Assembly: GCA_022010055.1 (NCBI GenBank)
Contig: CP091737.1
Coordinates: 1,860,001-1,924,000 of the forward strand
Source: Treponema sp.
GTDB lineage: Bacteria > Spirochaetota > Spirochaetia > Treponematales > Treponemataceae
DNA: 64,000 bases
Direction of reading: 5' to 3'
Part shown: piece after piece, positions 10,276 to 21,080 of the stretch
Layout of the letters: every line of letters begins with the position of its first letter
Numbering within the stretch: position 1 is the first letter of the stretch
Made by a program: the position numbers and the translations under genes
The notes under the pieces: generated by a model
The model's database searches: none
Told to the model about the DNA's origin: nothing
The model's input: only the letters and a program-made list of their open reading frames with translations

Positions 10276-10640
10276 TTACTTCTTCTTGTTAGCAACAGTC
10301 TTCTTCTTACCTTTGCGGGTACGAGAATTTGTGCGAGTTCTCTGACCACGAACTGGAAGACCTCTTTTGTGTCTAAGACCGCGGTAACAGCCAATATCAA
10401 TAAGGCGTTTAAGGTTAAGACCGATTTCTGAACGAAGACGACCTTCAACCTTGTAGTTCTTATCCAGAATATCACGAATCTTTGCTATTTCATCCTGAGT
10501 AAGATCGTTGCCATTTTTGCTGGATCAATCTTAGCTTCTTCAAGAATTTTTTTAGCCAAAGAATTTCCGATACCATAAATATAAGTTAAAGCAATACTTA
10601 TGTGTTTATTTGGGATATCAACTCCCGATATTCGAGCCAT
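10276..10640 (-). CDS. rpsM: 30S ribosomal protein S13 (one apparent frameshift)
   Basis: Small-subunit head protein contacting tRNA and L5. It starts [14 protein letters not shown] at 10640, and the C-terminal [22 protein letters not shown] motif is followed by a basic tail. One A is missing in the A-run near 10515 ([16 protein letters not shown] after repair). The repaired length is 121 residues. It lies 10 bp after rpmJ. Confidence 0.93.
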
Positions 10641-10650
10641 CTGTTACTCC

Positions 10651-10764
10651 TTAGCCCTGTCTCTGCTTGTGTTTTGGATTTGAACAAATGATACGGATAA
10701 TTCCGTTTCTTTTGATTACCTTACACTTATCACAGATAGGTTTTACACTGGTTCGTACTTTCAT
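10651..10764 (-). CDS. rpmJ: 50S ribosomal protein L36
   Basis: A 37-residue zinc-binding protein, [20 protein letters not shown] with [12 protein letters not shown] at the end, the usual C-C-C-H zinc set. Its place between secY and rpsM is the standard order. Confidence 0.95.
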   Translation of the reverse strand: MKVRTSVKPICDKCKVIKRNGIIRIICSNPKHKQRQG

Positions 10765-10774
10765 AAAGACCCCC

Positions 10775-10830
10775 TGAGAATAAACATTCTCACCGAATCT
10801 TAGCACCTCGCAATGAGAGACAATTCGGTG
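10775..10830 (-). promoter_or_regulatory. Double stem-loop between secY and rpmJ
   Basis: Two inverted repeats, TGAGAAT/ATTCTCA (10775-10792) and CACCGAAT/ATTCGGTG (10791-10830), share bases and so could form alternative structures in the transcript. There is no U-tract, so this looks more like a processing or regulatory leader of rpmJ-rpsM-rpsK-rpoA than a terminator. Confidence 0.5.
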
Positions 10831-10895
10831 AAAAATAATATAACATATATTCTCAATCTTTTTCTACTACTTAGAGCACTATTTTCTAAACTTTT

Positions 10896-12230
10896 CTAAA
10901 GATTTCGTGATCTAATCTTACCTTTCTTTGTCAATCCATCCTGATGATGCATTTTCAAGAGAGCTTCTACCTGACTCATAGTATCCAAATCAACACCTAC
11001 CATAATGATAAGCGAAGTTCCGCCCATCAGCATCGCAACCGACTGCGGGAAATTGAACAATCTCTGAATCACAGATGGAACAATGGCAATAAATGCCAAG
11101 AACAAAGAACCTGGTAAAACAAGCCGGTTCAATATTTTATTAAGATACTCTTCTGTCTTATCAGTGCTTACGCCTGGAATAGAACCGCCATTTTCGCGAA
11201 TATTCTTTGCAATTTCAACAGGATTCAAAGTTACCTGAGTATAGAAATATGCGAAGAAAACTATAAGAATAACCAACAAAACATTGTACCAGAGTCCGTT
11301 CGGTGTCAAAATATTCGAAAGGCGGATTATCCACCTGGCAGATTCCTGGTTACTTCCCAAAGTAGAAACAATCTGCAATGGCAATGTAAGAAGGGATGAA
11401 GCAAAAATCAACGGAATTACGTTCGACGGATTTACCTTGAAAGGAATATAAGTGTTTTGACCACCATACATTTTTCTTCCAACAACCCGTTTTGCATAAT
11501 GAACCGGAATTTTTCTTTCACCAGATTCTTCAAATATTACCAGAGCGATAATAGCAACGAACATAATCAGCACTACAATAACAAAAACCAACTGGATTTC
11601 GCCTGCAGAAACCTTTCTTACAAGTTCAGCAATTGCATTAGGAAGACGAGCAACAATACCGGCAAAAATCATCATAGAAATACCATTGCCGATACCGTTA
11701 GCTGTAATCTGATCGCCAAGCCATATAGTAACCATAGATCCTGTAGTTACCGTAAGGATAGCCAAAAGATTAAACTTCAAAAGCGAAGAGAACACAATAC
11801 ATCCAGGAATAGAGCGCGCATAAACTGTAACTGCATAAGACTGAAGAAGACATACAAACACTGTACCGATTCTAGTCCATGCAGCCATTTTACGCTGTCC
11901 GCCATCTTCCTGAATAGTTCGTTTCATACTTGGGAAAATAATCACAGCAAGCTGCAAAATAATCTGTGTAGAAATGTATGGCATTACTCCCAACATAAAA
12001 ATTGAGAAATTTGAGAAAGCGCCGCCTACAAAAAAGTCCATGTAACTAGCAAAAGCGTTCTTGTTCTGCGAAGCAAGATTGTTAAAATAATCAAACAAGA
12101 CCGTTGCATCAATACCAGGAATTGTAAGAACACTTCCCAAACGGAAAATTGCCAAAATCAAGAATGTAAAGAGCAATCTTACACGGATTTCCTTTACTCT
12201 AAACATATTTACTACTGGATTGCTTGCCAT
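10896..12230 (-). CDS. secY: Preprotein translocase subunit SecY
   Basis: A 444-residue channel subunit of the Sec translocon with about ten membrane segments. Typical elements are the N-terminal FRVKEIRVRLLFTFLILAIFRLGS, LGVMPYISTQIILQL, GNGISMMIFAGIVA and RVVGRKMYGGQNTYIPFKVNPSNVIPLIFASSLL (cytosolic loop and following helix). The reading frame is intact. SecE, its partner, is encoded at 35246-35428. Confidence 0.97.
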   Translation of the reverse strand: MASNPVVNMFRVKEIRVRLLFTFLILAIFRLGSVLTIPGIDATVLFDYFNNLASQNKNAFASYMDFFVGGAFSNFSIFMLGVMPYISTQIILQLAVIIFPSMKRTIQEDGGQRKMAAWTRIGTVFVCLLQSYAVTVYARSIPGCIVFSSLLKFNLLAILTVTTGSMVTIWLGDQITANGIGNGISMMIFAGIVARLPNAIAELVRKVSAGEIQLVFVIVVLIMFVAIIALVIFEESGERKIPVHYAKRVVGRKMYGGQNTYIPFKVNPSNVIPLIFASSLLTLPLQIVSTLGSNQESARWIIRLSNILTPNGLWYNVLLVILIVFFAYFYTQVTLNPVEIAKNIRENGGSIPGVSTDKTEEYLNKILNRLVLPGSLFLAFIAIVPSVIQRLFNFPQSVAMLMGGTSLIIMVGVDLDTMSQVEALLKMHHQDGLTKKGKIRSRNL

Positions 12231-12245
12231 GTTCTACCCCGACAC

Positions 12246-12721
12246 CTATTTAGATTCTTCAGCAGCAACAGCTTTTACGCTGCCGCCAGCCTTTTCTATT
12301 TTAGCTTTAGCAGACTCAGAAACTTTATCTACATCAATAGTAAGCTTCTTTGTAATTTCTCCGTTGCCAAGAATCTTAACAAGCGGAGCTGCCTTTGCAG
12401 AAATGAATCCCTTTGCCGCAAGAGTTTCTTTGTTTACTGTTTCTCCATCTGCAAATCTTGCATCAAGAATTCCAACATTAATACAAACAAATTCTTTCTT
12501 GAAAGGATAGTTTGAGAATCCACGTCTAGCAACACGTCTGTAAAGCGGCATCTGACCGCCTTCAAATCCTACATAAGGAATTGAAGAACCAGAACGCGAC
12601 TGCTGACCTTTATTACCTTACCAGCTGTTGTACCAAGTCCAGAAGATGAACCGCGTCCAACACGCTTCGGCTTTTTATTTGCACCCATTGGAGCGCTAAG
12701 TACTGGATTGTATTCAGACAT
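12246..12721 (-). CDS. rplO: 50S ribosomal protein L15 (one apparent frameshift)
   Basis: Large-subunit assembly protein. It starts [20 protein letters not shown] at 12721, with its start overlapping the rpmD stop, and continues VGRGSSSGLGTTAGKG. The frame break near 12616 is repaired by one G (GG to GGG). The rest (VARRGFSNYPFKKEFVCINVG) is normal, giving 158 residues. This is one of the few breaks not in an A-run. Confidence 0.92.
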
Positions 12722-12912
12722 TATTCTGCCTCCTCTACTTTTACAAGATGAGCAACAGAAGCGATCATTCCACGAATTGCATCGTTATCGTCCTGTACTA
12801 CAGAAGAGTTAATCTTCCTCAATCCAAGGCTGCGAACTGTGGCAACTTTGGCAGGTTTCTGTCCGATTGTACTTCTTACAAGCGTAATCTTTAACTGTTT
12901 AGCCTTTGCCAT
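12721..12912 (-). CDS. rpmD: 50S ribosomal protein L30
   Basis: A 63-residue L30: [20 protein letters not shown], then [34 protein letters not shown] start at the second in-frame Met; the longer form would add only MGLI. It overlaps the rpsE/rplO junctions in the usual spc order. Confidence 0.95.
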   Translation of the reverse strand: MAKAKQLKITLVRSTIGQKPAKVATVRSLGLRKINSSVVQDDNDAIRGMIASVAHLVKVEEAE

Positions 12913-12914
12913 AA

Positions 12915-13421
12915 TTAACCCCACAATTCGTCAAGTGTCTTGCCACGAGCGGCAGCAACAGCTTTTGCATCCATAAGATTTTCAATAGCATTGAAAGTTG
13001 CGCGCACTACATTCACAGATGAACTTGAGCCCAATGATTTTGAAATAACATCTGTAATTCCAACTGCATCCATTACTGAACGAACAGCGCCACCGGCTTT
13101 AATACCAGTACCGGCACATGCTGGCTTCAGAAGAACAGAAGAACTCTTGTATTTTCCAATAATTTCATGTGGTAAAGTACCATTTTTCATTGACATAACA
13201 ACAAGATTTCTCTTGGCATGCTCAATGCTCTTTTTAATAGCTTCAGATACATCATTAGCCTTGCCAAATCCGTATCCTACGCGACCTTTTTGATCACCAA
13301 CAACAGTAAGTGCAGAGAAAGACATTCGGCGTCCACCTTTTACAGTCTTTGCAGTTCTGTTAAGAGTTACAAGTTTTTCAACAAACTCTTTAGGTTCTTT
13401 ATCAAAATTCTTGCGTTCCAT
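12915..13421 (-). CDS. rpsE: 30S ribosomal protein S5
   Basis: A 168-residue S5 with [46 protein letters not shown] and [21 protein letters not shown]. It takes part in decoding fidelity and mRNA entry. AGGAGTTAAA precedes the ATG. Confidence 0.96.
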   Translation of the reverse strand: MERKNFDKEPKEFVEKLVTLNRTAKTVKGGRRMSFSALTVVGDQKGRVGYGFGKANDVSEAIKKSIEHAKRNLVVMSMKNGTLPHEIIGKYKSSSVLLKPACAGTGIKAGGAVRSVMDAVGITDVISKSLGSSSSVNVVRATFNAIENLMDAKAVAAARGKTLDELWG

Positions 13422-13429
13422 TTTAACTC

Positions 13430-13792
13430 CTAGAACTCAATTCCAGCACTACGAGTGCCGTCTGCAAGGGCTTTTACAACGCCGTGGTAAAGATAACCAT
13501 TGCGGTCAAAAACTACCTTTGTAATTTTCTTATCCTTAAGGCGCGCACCAAAAGCTTCACCAAGTTTCTTAGCTCCGTCAATATTTGGCTTAAGAGCTTC
13601 GAATTCTTTTTCTAGTGTAGAAATTGAAGCGAGTGTCGTTCCCTCGTCATCATTAATAACCTGAACAGAAAGGTTTTTATTGGAACGAGTTACAGTCATA
13701 CGAGGACGGTCTGCTGTTCCATACACAGTCTTACGAATGTGAACTTTTCTGTGAAGGCGCTTTCTGTCTTTATCATTAAGTTTCTTAAACAT
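13430..13792 (-). CDS. rplR: 50S ribosomal protein L18
   Basis: A 120-residue 5S rRNA-binding protein. The basic start [34 protein letters not shown] and the end [26 protein letters not shown] are typical of L18. Confidence 0.96.
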   Translation of the reverse strand: MFKKLNDKDRKRLHRKVHIRKTVYGTADRPRMTVTRSNKNLSVQVINDDEGTTLASISTLEKEFEALKPNIDGAKKLGEAFGARLKDKKITKVVFDRNGYLYHGVVKALADGTRSAGIEF

Positions 13793-13803
13793 AGCGGCCT
13801 ACC

Positions 13804-14341
13804 TTATTTTACACCAGTCTTACCAACTTTGCGTCGGATAACTTCATTATCGTAGCGGATACCCTTTCCCTTATAAGGTTCAGGCATTCTGAGCTTACGA
13901 ATCTGAGCACTGAATTCACCAACAAGCTGCTTATCAATGCCAGAAATAGAAACGTTTCCATTTGCATCTGACGTTACAGTAAGACCTTCCGGAATTGTTA
14001 CAAAGAAATCGTTTGAAACCAAGGTTCAACATAAGAATTTTACCCTGAACTTCCGCACGATAACCAACACCAGTAATAACCAGTTTTTTTGTAAAACCAG
14101 TTGACACTCCGGTAACCATATTATGAATAAGATTTCTGTAAAGACCGTGAAAAGCATTGCCCTGTTTTGTCTCAGCTGTCTGAAGAACATCAACGCAACC
14201 GTCTTTTACTTCAACTTTAACATTGTTGCCGAATTCCTGTTTAAGTTCACCCTTTGGACCTTTTACAGTTACAACGCCATCAGCAACTGTAACTGTAACT
14301 CCAGCTGGAATAGCTACAGGAAGTTTACCAATTTTTGACAT
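13804..14341 (-). CDS. rplF: 50S ribosomal protein L6 (one apparent frameshift)
   Basis: It starts [17 protein letters not shown]. The two parts join at KILMLNLGF / [14 protein letters not shown] near 14017, where two bases in a T-run on the coding strand appear to be missing. The 538-base span plus two gives 179 residues, the usual L6 length. It ends [13 protein letters not shown]. Confidence 0.93.
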
Positions 14342-14353
14342 TTCTTCCTCCTA

Positions 14354-14752
14354 TTACCAGATAGAGCAGATTAATTCGCCACCAACCTGCTTTTCAGTTG
14401 CCTTCTTGCCAGTTGTAATACCTGCAGAAGTTGAAACGATGATTGTACCGTATCCGTTGAATACACGTGGCAAATCTTTATAGCCAGAATAAACACGACG
14501 TCCAGGTGTAGAAATTTTCTTAGCACCGTGGATTACAGGATTATTGCTGTCATCATATTTCAAGATAATACGGATAACAGAATGTCCGTCTTCCTGAACC
14601 TTCTTAAAATTCTTGATATATCCTTCTGTCTTCATAATCTTTACGATTTCAAGCTTAAGCTTCGAAGCAGGAATATCTACTTTTTCGTGGCGGGCATTAG
14701 CCGCATTGCGAACCTTAGTGAGCATGTCTGCTACTGGATCTGATGCACTCAT
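14354..14752 (-). CDS. rpsH: 30S ribosomal protein S8
   Basis: A 132-residue S8: [32 protein letters not shown] at the start and [32 protein letters not shown] at the end. In E. coli S8 represses the spc operon by binding the L5 region; no such site was tested here. Confidence 0.96.
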   Translation of the reverse strand: MSASDPVADMLTKVRNAANARHEKVDIPASKLKLEIVKIMKTEGYIKNFKKVQEDGHSVIRIILKYDDSNNPVIHGAKKISTPGRRVYSGYKDLPRVFNGYGTIIVSTSAGITTGKKATEKQVGGELICSIW

Positions 14753-14770
14753 TTCTATTCTCCTACCACT

Positions 14771-14956
14771 CTACCAAGATGATTTTGTGACGCCTGGAAG
14801 AAGGCCTTCACTTGCTAATTTGCGGAAACAAAGACGACACATCTTGTACTTTCGCAAATATCCACGTGGACGTCCGCAAATCTGACAGCGGTTATACTGC
14901 CTGGTTTCATACTTCTGTTTGCGAGCGGCTTTTATGATCAATGATTTCTTAGCCAT
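14771..14956 (-). CDS. rpsZ: 30S ribosomal protein S14, zinc-binding type Z
   Basis: A 61-residue short S14 with CQIC (about 24-27) and CRLC (about 40-43), which form the zinc site. The ending [10 protein letters not shown] is typical. The short zinc form replaces the longer zinc-free S14. Confidence 0.96.
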   Translation of the reverse strand: MAKKSLIIKAARKQKYETRQYNRCQICGRPRGYLRKYKMCRLCFRKLASEGLLPGVTKSSW

Positions 14957-14968
14957 GTATCCCTCACT

Positions 14969-15520
14969 CTACTTACGGAATGGCATATTGAATTTGGCAA
15001 GCAAAGCCTTTGCCTCTGCATCAGTCTTTGCACTTGTTACGAACGTAATATTCATTCCAGCAACCTTTGTGATTTTATCAAAATCGATTTCTGGGAAAAT
15101 CAACTGTTCAGTAATACCAACTGAGAAGTTTCCGCGTCCATCAAAGCCAGTCGCCTTGATACCACGGAAATCCTTAATTCGCGGGAACGCAACGTTAATA
15201 AGACGGTCCAAGAATTCATACATAATTGTACCGCGCAATGTAACCATTGCACCCACTTCATTACCCTCACGCAATTTAAAGTTAGCGATACTCTTTTTTG
15301 CTCTTGTCTTTACAGCTTTCTGACCTGTAATCTGTGTCAAGTCAGTAACTGCGGCATCAAGGAGTTTCTTATTTGTGAGAGCCTCACCAACACCCATACT
15401 TACAACAATTTTCTTCAATACAGGAACCTGCATTGGAGTTGTGTAATTAAACTCTTTTACAAGTGCTGGAGCGATTTCGTCTTTATAGACTTTCTTAAGC
15501 CGAGGTACGTAATTAGCCAT
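14969..15520 (-). CDS. rplE: 50S ribosomal protein L5
   Basis: A 183-residue 5S rRNA-binding protein starting [15 protein letters not shown]. The ATG overlaps the rplX stop (TAATG), so the longer in-frame start at 15538 is rejected. [37 protein letters not shown] and [13 protein letters not shown] are L5 hallmarks. Confidence 0.96.
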   Translation of the reverse strand: MANYVPRLKKVYKDEIAPALVKEFNYTTPMQVPVLKKIVVSMGVGEALTNKKLLDAAVTDLTQITGQKAVKTRAKKSIANFKLREGNEVGAMVTLRGTIMYEFLDRLINVAFPRIKDFRGIKATGFDGRGNFSVGITEQLIFPEIDFDKITKVAGMNITFVTSAKTDAEAKALLAKFNMPFRK

Positions 15521-15837
15521 TACAATGTTTCTCCACATTTACGGCAAACGCGGACTTTTTTATCCCCGTTCAATTTATAGCCAGCTTTTACAGGACGACC
15601 GCATTTCTTGCAAACAATGCCAACATTCGAAATGTTGAGCGGCGCTTCAATCTCTACGATTCCACCCTGATCCTGCTGACTACGCTTTTTCATTGCCTTT
15701 TTAACAATATTAACACCAGATACTATTACTGCATCTTTTTTAGTAATAACGCGAACAACAGTACCGCGTTTTCCTTTATCTTTACCTGCAATAACTTCTA
15801 CAGTGTCATCTTTACGGATCTTAAATTTCTTTTCCAT
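15520..15837 (-). CDS. rplX: 50S ribosomal protein L24
   Basis: A KOW-domain protein ([26 protein letters not shown]). Its C-terminal half carries [27 protein letters not shown], a four-cysteine zinc motif. Start MEKKFKI at 15837; a Met two codons upstream is equally possible. TAATG overlap with rplE. Confidence 0.95.
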   Translation of the reverse strand: MEKKFKIRKDDTVEVIAGKDKGKRGTVVRVITKKDAVIVSGVNIVKKAMKKRSQQDQGGIVEIEAPLNISNVGIVCKKCGRPVKAGYKLNGDKKVRVCRKCGETL

Positions 15838-15849
15838 AACCATAACCCC

Positions 15850-16217
15850 TTAAGTACCTCTGGAGCCAAAGATACGATTTTCATAAAATCCATATCACGA
15901 AGCTCACGAGCAACAGGTCCAAAGATGCGTTTTCCCTTCGGATTTTTATTTTCATCAACAATAACGCAAGCGTTATCATCAAAACGAATATAAGTTCCAT
16001 CAGGACGACGGTATTCTTTTGATTGTCTTACAATTACAGCCTTCTGAATCGCACCCTTTTTAATTGTGGATGTCGGAATAGCATCTTTAATTGCAACAAC
16101 AACGATATCGCCAATTCCGGCATAACGGCGGTGTGTTCCGCCAAGCACTTTGATACACTGAGCAATCTTAGCACCGGAGTTATCAGCAACTGTCATACAT
16201 GACTGCATCTGAATCAT
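15850..16217 (-). CDS. rplN: 50S ribosomal protein L14 (stop codon lost by apparent one-base deletion)
   Basis: [20 protein letters not shown] to [12 protein letters not shown] is the normal 122-residue L14. As written, the frame runs on for 17 codons into rplX. Adding one T near 15850 turns GTACTTAAG into GTA CTT TAA and restores the normal end, so I place the end at 15850. Confidence 0.9.
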
Positions 16218-16236
16218 AACTTTTACTCCTTATACC

Positions 16237-16515
16237 TTATTTAGCACGTTCAACAATTTCTACAAGACGCCAAGCTTTATTTTTGCTAAGCGGTCTGCAT
16301 TCCACGATTCGAACTGTATCGCCAATATGAGCATCGTTCGTTTCATCATGGGCCATATACTTCTTTGAGCGGGTAACATATTTCTTGTAAAGACGATCCA
16401 TCTTCTTTGTTGTTACTGTTACTACAACGGTTTTTTCCATTTTATCACTTGTAACAAGACCAACAAATTCACGTTTTTTCGCTGTCTTTACAGTCTGAAC
16501 AGTATTTTCTGCCAC
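16237..16515 (-). CDS. rpsQ: 30S ribosomal protein S17
   Basis: A 92-residue S17 with [33 protein letters not shown] and an OB-fold core. The ending [30 protein letters not shown] is typical. Confidence 0.96.
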   Translation of the reverse strand: MAENTVQTVKTAKKREFVGLVTSDKMEKTVVVTVTTKKMDRLYKKYVTRSKKYMAHDETNDAHIGDTVRIVECRPLSKNKAWRLVEIVERAK

Positions 16516-16525
16516 GGTTCAGCTC

Positions 16526-16738
16526 CTACTTATTTTCTTCAGCAGTTTTTTTCTGCTGAATGAAAGTATTCAAACGTGCAATTTCTCGACGCATTGTACG
16601 TTTCTGCATTGGGTTATCTACATGAGAAACAACCATCTTGAAACGGAGATCCATGTACTTTTTCTTAAGCTCATCACGTTTTGCAACAAGTTCAGAATAA
16701 GATAATTCTTTATCTGTCTTTTTCTTTGATTCAGCCAT
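16526..16738 (-). CDS. rpmC: 50S ribosomal protein L29
   Basis: A 70-residue helical-hairpin protein with ELSYSELVAKRDELKKKYMDLRFKMVVSHVDNPMQKRTMRREIARLNT, the L29 signature. It lies at the polypeptide exit tunnel. A GGAGGAATAAG ribosome site precedes the start. Confidence 0.96.
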   Translation of the reverse strand: MAESKKKTDKELSYSELVAKRDELKKKYMDLRFKMVVSHVDNPMQKRTMRREIARLNTFIQQKKTAEENK

Positions 16739-16749
16739 CTTATTCCTCC

Positions 16750-17169
16750 TTAGTCCTGTGTAGGCTTAAATGCGACTCTTGTTGTAATTGGAAGTTTATC
16801 ACCAGCAAGTTCAAGCGCTTTCTGCGCAAGCTTCTGATCAACACCGCCAACTTCAAACAAAATCATACCAGGCTTGATAACGGCAGCCCATGATTCAGGA
16901 GCACCCTTACCCTTACCCATTCGAACTTCAGCAGGTTTCTTTGAAATCGGTTTATCCGGGAAAACACGAATCCAAACCTGTCCCTTACGGTCAAGAGTAC
17001 GGTTAATAGCAACACGGGCTGCTTCAATAACACGGGCACTCAACCAAGTAGGTTCCATTGCAACAAGAGCAATGTTACCGAAGTCAATAAAATTGTCGCG
17101 TGTAGCATTTCCTTTTTCTCTACCACGCTGCACCTTTCGGTGCATAACTCTTTTAGGACTTAATGGCAT
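16750..17169 (-). CDS. rplP: 50S ribosomal protein L16
   Basis: A 139-residue L16: MPLSPKRVMHRKVQRGREKGNATRDNFIDFGNIALVAME, later RVFPDKPISKKPAEVRMGKGKGAPESWAAVIKPG. It contributes to the A-site and peptidyl transferase region. Confidence 0.96.
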   Translation of the reverse strand: MPLSPKRVMHRKVQRGREKGNATRDNFIDFGNIALVAMEPTWLSARVIEAARVAINRTLDRKGQVWIRVFPDKPISKKPAEVRMGKGKGAPESWAAVIKPGMILFEVGGVDQKLAQKALELAGDKLPITTRVAFKPTQD

Positions 17170-17172
17170 AAC

Positions 17173-17922
17173 TTAGCTCCTTTCCTTAGCAGAAGGTTCT
17201 GATTTTTCAGCCTTATCTGCCGCTGGACGCTGAGAACGTTCACGACGTGGCTTGCGAACAAGCTGGCCTGCATCTTCGTTCTGTTCAACACCATAGTTCA
17301 TTCCGTTATAAACCCATACTTTCACACCGATTTTTCCGTATGCAGTATGCGCTTCGTATGTACTATAGTCTATATCAGCACGAAGAGTGTGAAGCGGAAC
17401 GCGTCCTTCTTTATGCTCTTCAGTTCTTGTCATTTCAGCACCGCCAAGACGGCCTGAAAGACGGATTTTAATTCCCTGAGCGCCAGCTCTCATAGCATTG
17501 CTTACAGCCTGTTTCAAAGCCTTGCGGAATGAACCATGGCCAGCAAGCTGACGACCAACATTCTGGGCAATCAAACTTGCATTTACATCTGCACGTTTAA
17601 CTTCCTTAATCTTGATCTGAACTTTCTTTGTAAGCTGCGCCTGAATATCAGCACTAATCTTTTCGATTGTTGCACCCTTTACACCGATGATAACACCAGG
17701 TCGAGCAGTGTGAATTACAATTGTAACACGCTGTGGGTGACGGATAATTTCAATTTCAGCAATGTCTGCGTTTTTACATTCAGGAAGATCCATAACCATT
17801 TTTCTAAGTTTTACATCTTCAAGAACCAGGTCTGCATAATCACGGAAATCTGCATACCAACGTGACTGCCATGTTTTGTTTACGCCTAAGCGCAAACCGA
17901 TTGGACTAACTTTCTGACCCAC
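17173..17922 (-). CDS. rpsC: 30S ribosomal protein S3
   Basis: A 249-residue S3 with KH domain ([20 protein letters not shown], about 75-95), [38 protein letters not shown] and WVYNGM. I start at GTG 17922 ([16 protein letters not shown]), where GGCGGGGGAA lies upstream. The ORF is open further, but that part overlaps rplV. A charged tail ([11 protein letters not shown]) extends the C-terminus. Confidence 0.94.
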   Translation of the reverse strand: MGQKVSPIGLRLGVNKTWQSRWYADFRDYADLVLEDVKLRKMVMDLPECKNADIAEIEIIRHPQRVTIVIHTARPGVIIGVKGATIEKISADIQAQLTKKVQIKIKEVKRADVNASLIAQNVGRQLAGHGSFRKALKQAVSNAMRAGAQGIKIRLSGRLGGAEMTRTEEHKEGRVPLHTLRADIDYSTYEAHTAYGKIGVKVWVYNGMNYGVEQNEDAGQLVRKPRRERSQRPAADKAEKSEPSAKERS

Positions 17923-17923
17923 T

Positions 17924-18280
17924 TTATTCCCCCGCCTTCTCGTCAACGATGACGGTAATATGACACATACGTTTCAAAAGCTGATCTGCACGACCACGCG
18001 CACGGAACCAGACTCTCTTAAGTCTTGGACCTTCGTCAATTCTTATTTCTTTTACGTATAGCATATCTTCATCAAGCTTATTGTTCAAATTCAGCGCATT
18101 TGCAATCGCTGATTTCAAAGTTGCATTAATAAGACCTGCACCTTTCTGTGGCATATTCTCAAGAATTGCCAGAGCCTTTGTTACAGGTTTCTGGTTAACA
18201 AGCTTTGCAACCGGACGAACCTTAGTTGGAGAAGCAATAAGGAACTTTGAAGTGGCTACATAACCTTTCTTTTCAGCCAT
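17924..18280 (-). CDS. rplV: 50S ribosomal protein L22
   Basis: [28 protein letters not shown] to [24 protein letters not shown], the exit-tunnel protein L22, 118 residues. I start at the second Met, with GGTGGATATT upstream. The stop is 1 bp from the GTG start of rpsC. Confidence 0.95.
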   Translation of the reverse strand: MAEKKGYVATSKFLIASPTKVRPVAKLVNQKPVTKALAILENMPQKGAGLINATLKSAIANALNLNNKLDEDMLYVKEIRIDEGPRLKRVWFRARGRADQLLKRMCHITVIVDEKAGE

Positions 18281-18291
18281 AATATCCACCT

Positions 18292-18571
18292 TTATTTTGC
18301 CGAAGCAGTTTTATCTGTACCACCATGGCCTTTGAAAGTACGTGTAGGAGCAAACTCGCCGAGTTTATGACCAACGAGGTTTTCTGTAACGTATACAGGA
18401 ATCCATGATTTACCATTATAAACAGAAATAGTATTACCTACCATTTCAGGTATGATTGTAGAGCAGCGCGAATATGTTTTAATCATCTTCTTATCTGCTT
18501 CTTTATTCATTGCTGAAACCTTTTTGTAAAGAGATTTCTACAAAAGGTCCTTTTTTAACAGATCTTGACAC
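18292..18571 (-). CDS. rpsS: 30S ribosomal protein S19 (one apparent frameshift)
   Basis: The body [24 protein letters not shown] to [13 protein letters not shown] is clear. The N-terminus ([11 protein letters not shown], then SLYKKVSAM) is recovered upstream from a GTG at 18571 after adding two A near 18532. That gives 93 residues. GGAG lies ahead of the GTG. Confidence 0.9.
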
Positions 18572-18588
18572 CGTTATCTCCTATGCGA

Positions 18589-19412
18589 CTACTTTTTGCG
18601 ACGTGAAACAATAAAATTGTTAGACGGCTTTCTCTTGTTACGAGTTTTGTAACCCTTACAAGGCTGTCCCCAAGGAGTAACAGGGTTACGACCTTTACCG
18701 GCACCTTCACCACCACCAAGCGGGTGATCTACCGGGTTCATGGCCATACCGCGAACTGTAGGACGAATACCGAGCCATCGCTTGTGACCAGCTTTCCAAG
18801 CTGAACGTTCATGTGCTCTTCATTACCTACAACACCGATTGTAGCATAGCAGCGTCCGTTGATTTTTCGCATTTCTCCAGAAGGAAGACGAACAATCACA
18901 TAAGCGCCTTCGCGACCGGCAATCATAGCGCTCGCACCAGCAGAACGAACCAACTGACCACCCTGACCAAGAGTCAATTCAATGTTATGAATTGTGAATC
19001 CGACAGGAATGTTATCAAGAGGAAGAGCGTTTCCTACTGTTGGAGCCGCATTTTCGCCAGACATGATTTTCTGTTCAATCTGCAGACCTTTAGGAGCAAT
19101 GATATAACGCTTATCACCGTCAGCATAATAAATCAAAGCAATGTTAGCACTTCTGTTTGGATCATACTCAATAGTTTTTACAGTTCCAGGAATTCCGTGC
19201 TTTTCTCGTTTGAAATCAATCTCACGATAACGTCTTTTGTGTCCGCCGCCCTGATGACGTACAGAAATACGACCACCCTGACCACGACCACCATTAGACT
19301 TTTTACCTGACACCAAAGTTTTTTCGGGTCTATCGGTTGTCAGTTCTTCTCTAATCAGGTCAACGCGTCCACGTGTACCTGGAGTTATTGGCTTAAATAC
19401 CTTAAGAGCCAT
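18589..19412 (-). CDS. rplB: 50S ribosomal protein L2 (one apparent frameshift)
   Basis: A peptidyl-transferase-centre protein. The N-terminus [30 protein letters not shown] and [29 protein letters not shown] are in one frame. The C-terminus ([42 protein letters not shown]) is in another and joins after adding one A near 18793. The length is 274 residues. The essential His of the [19 protein letters not shown] motif region is present as [11 protein letters not shown]. Confidence 0.94.
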
Positions 19413-19436
19413 TTTAATTCCCCTTAGTTATTGTAA

Positions 19437-19721
19437 TTATACGCCTTCAAAAACTGCGATTGATTCACCGTCAGCTATGCGTACAATTGCTTTCTTGTAT
19501 GAGCTTGTGCGGCCAGGTTTACCACGAAGCCTTTTCATTTTACCCATAACATTAATAGTCGTGCAGTCAACAACCTTTACATTGAAAAGTTTTGCCACAG
19601 CTTCTTTGATTTCTGTTTTTGTCGCAGATGGAGCTACCTTGAAAACATATTTGTTCTGTCCACGAAGGTCATTAGCTTTTTCTGAAACAATAGGCTCAAT
19701 AAGAATATCAGAATAATTCAT
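19437..19721 (-). CDS. rplW: 50S ribosomal protein L23
   Basis: A 94-residue protein, [19 protein letters not shown], with the usual ATKTEIKEAVAKLFNVKVVDCTTINVMGK. It sits at the exit tunnel and docks SRP and trigger factor. The ATG overlaps the rplD stop (TAATG). Confidence 0.95.
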   Translation of the reverse strand: MNYSDILIEPIVSEKANDLRGQNKYVFKVAPSATKTEIKEAVAKLFNVKVVDCTTINVMGKMKRLRGKPGRTSSYKKAIVRIADGESIAVFEGV

Positions 19722-20358
19722 TATTTAGCCTCCTTATCTTCAGCATAAAAATCTGAAAGATTTTTAACAGCAGATTCAAGAACCACCACTTTGCGGGCAT
19801 AGAACAAATCATGAGCTCTAAGACGATTGAAAGAGAGGAAAGAAACATTCGGAAGATTTCTTCCAGAACGCTTAATCATCGCATCATCATCCTTAAGAAC
19901 GATTACTGTTCTTTCGCCATTAACAAAGTTTGAAAGAATCTTTGCAAGATCCTTAGTTTTACCGCTTTCAACAGTAAAATCTTCAACCACTGTAAATCTA
20001 TCGCTCTGAGCCTGCATACTAAGAATTGATTTAATAGCAAGACGCTTTGCTTTTTTAGGCATTGAATAGCTATAATCACGAGGTTTTGGTCCAAAAATTG
20101 TACCACCGCCTACCAGAACCGGAGATTTTTTATCACCGCGGCGGGCATTACCAGTTCCCTTCTGCTTATAAGGCTTAGCATTGCTACCATGAACTTCCGA
20201 ACGGGTCTTTGTGCAAGCAGTTCCAACACGCATATTTGCAAGTTCATTTGTAATAGCATAGTAAATAACATCATCATTTACTGGAAGACCGAATACATTA
20301 TCATCAAGAGTGATTGTACGCAGTTCTTTCCAGAAGTTGAATATACTTTCTTTTCCAT
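19721..20358 (-). CDS. rplD: 50S ribosomal protein L4 (one apparent frameshift)
   Basis: Starts [30 protein letters not shown] after adding one A near 20333. It continues [38 protein letters not shown] and ends [11 protein letters not shown], 212 residues. In E. coli L4 also represses the S10 operon; no leader comparable to the E. coli one was identified. Confidence 0.93.
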
Positions 20359-20369
20359 ATCCTAATCTC

Positions 20370-20992
20370 CTAGTTTTTCTTTACTGCGGACTTCACGATG
20401 AGTGTGCAGTCTTTTACACCCGGCACAGCACCACGAACCAAAATAATATTCAGTTCTGGATCAACCTTAACAATCTTGAGATTCTGTACAGTAATCTTCC
20501 TGAATCCCATGTGTCCCGGCATTTTGATATTCTTAAAACAGTGTCCAGGAGTTGTACAAGCACCTGTACCACCAGCTTCGCGATGGAATTTAGAACCGTG
20601 AGTAGCGCGTCCACCATGGAAGCCCCATCTCTTCATTACACCCTGGAAACCCTTACCTTTTGATGTGGCAGTTACATCCAGGAACCGTGTTCCTTCAAAC
20701 AATTCCAATCCAACAGAATCGCCGACTTTACTTCTGATTCAAAGTCGCGGAATTCCTTCAAAGTACGTTTCGGTGAAACGTTTTCCGGGAAAATGCCTGC
20801 GTATGCCTTGTTTGCCTTGTTAGCCTTCATATCGTCTACACCAAGAACAACAGCATCGTATCCGCATGTTTCCTTTGTCTTAGTAGCAACAACAGTGTTC
20901 GGTTCAACGCGGATCACAGTAACAGGTGTTAAGTTACCGGCTTCGTCGAATACCTGTGTCATTCCTACTTTTTTTGCAATCAGACCTTTCAT
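20370..20992 (-). CDS. rplC: 50S ribosomal protein L3 (one apparent frameshift)
   Basis: MKGLIAKKVGMTQVFDEAGNLTPVTVI to DFESEVK, then VGDSVGLELFEGTRFLDVTATSKGKGFQGVMKRWGFHGGRATHGS after adding one A near 20733. The repaired length is 207 residues. It is an early assembly protein near the peptidyl transferase centre. Confidence 0.94.
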
Positions 20993-21080
20993 TCTGATAA
21001 CTCCTAATAGGACTTTCGTCCATTGTTTTATTGGCCGCCAACCCAGATCCGGAGGGTCCGTACCTTAATCAACAGTAAAA

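Noticed and set aside
15798..15849. Possible genuine C-terminal extension of L14 into rplX
   Set aside because: Adding one T gives the universal L14 end and stop; base loss in homopolymers is widespread here.
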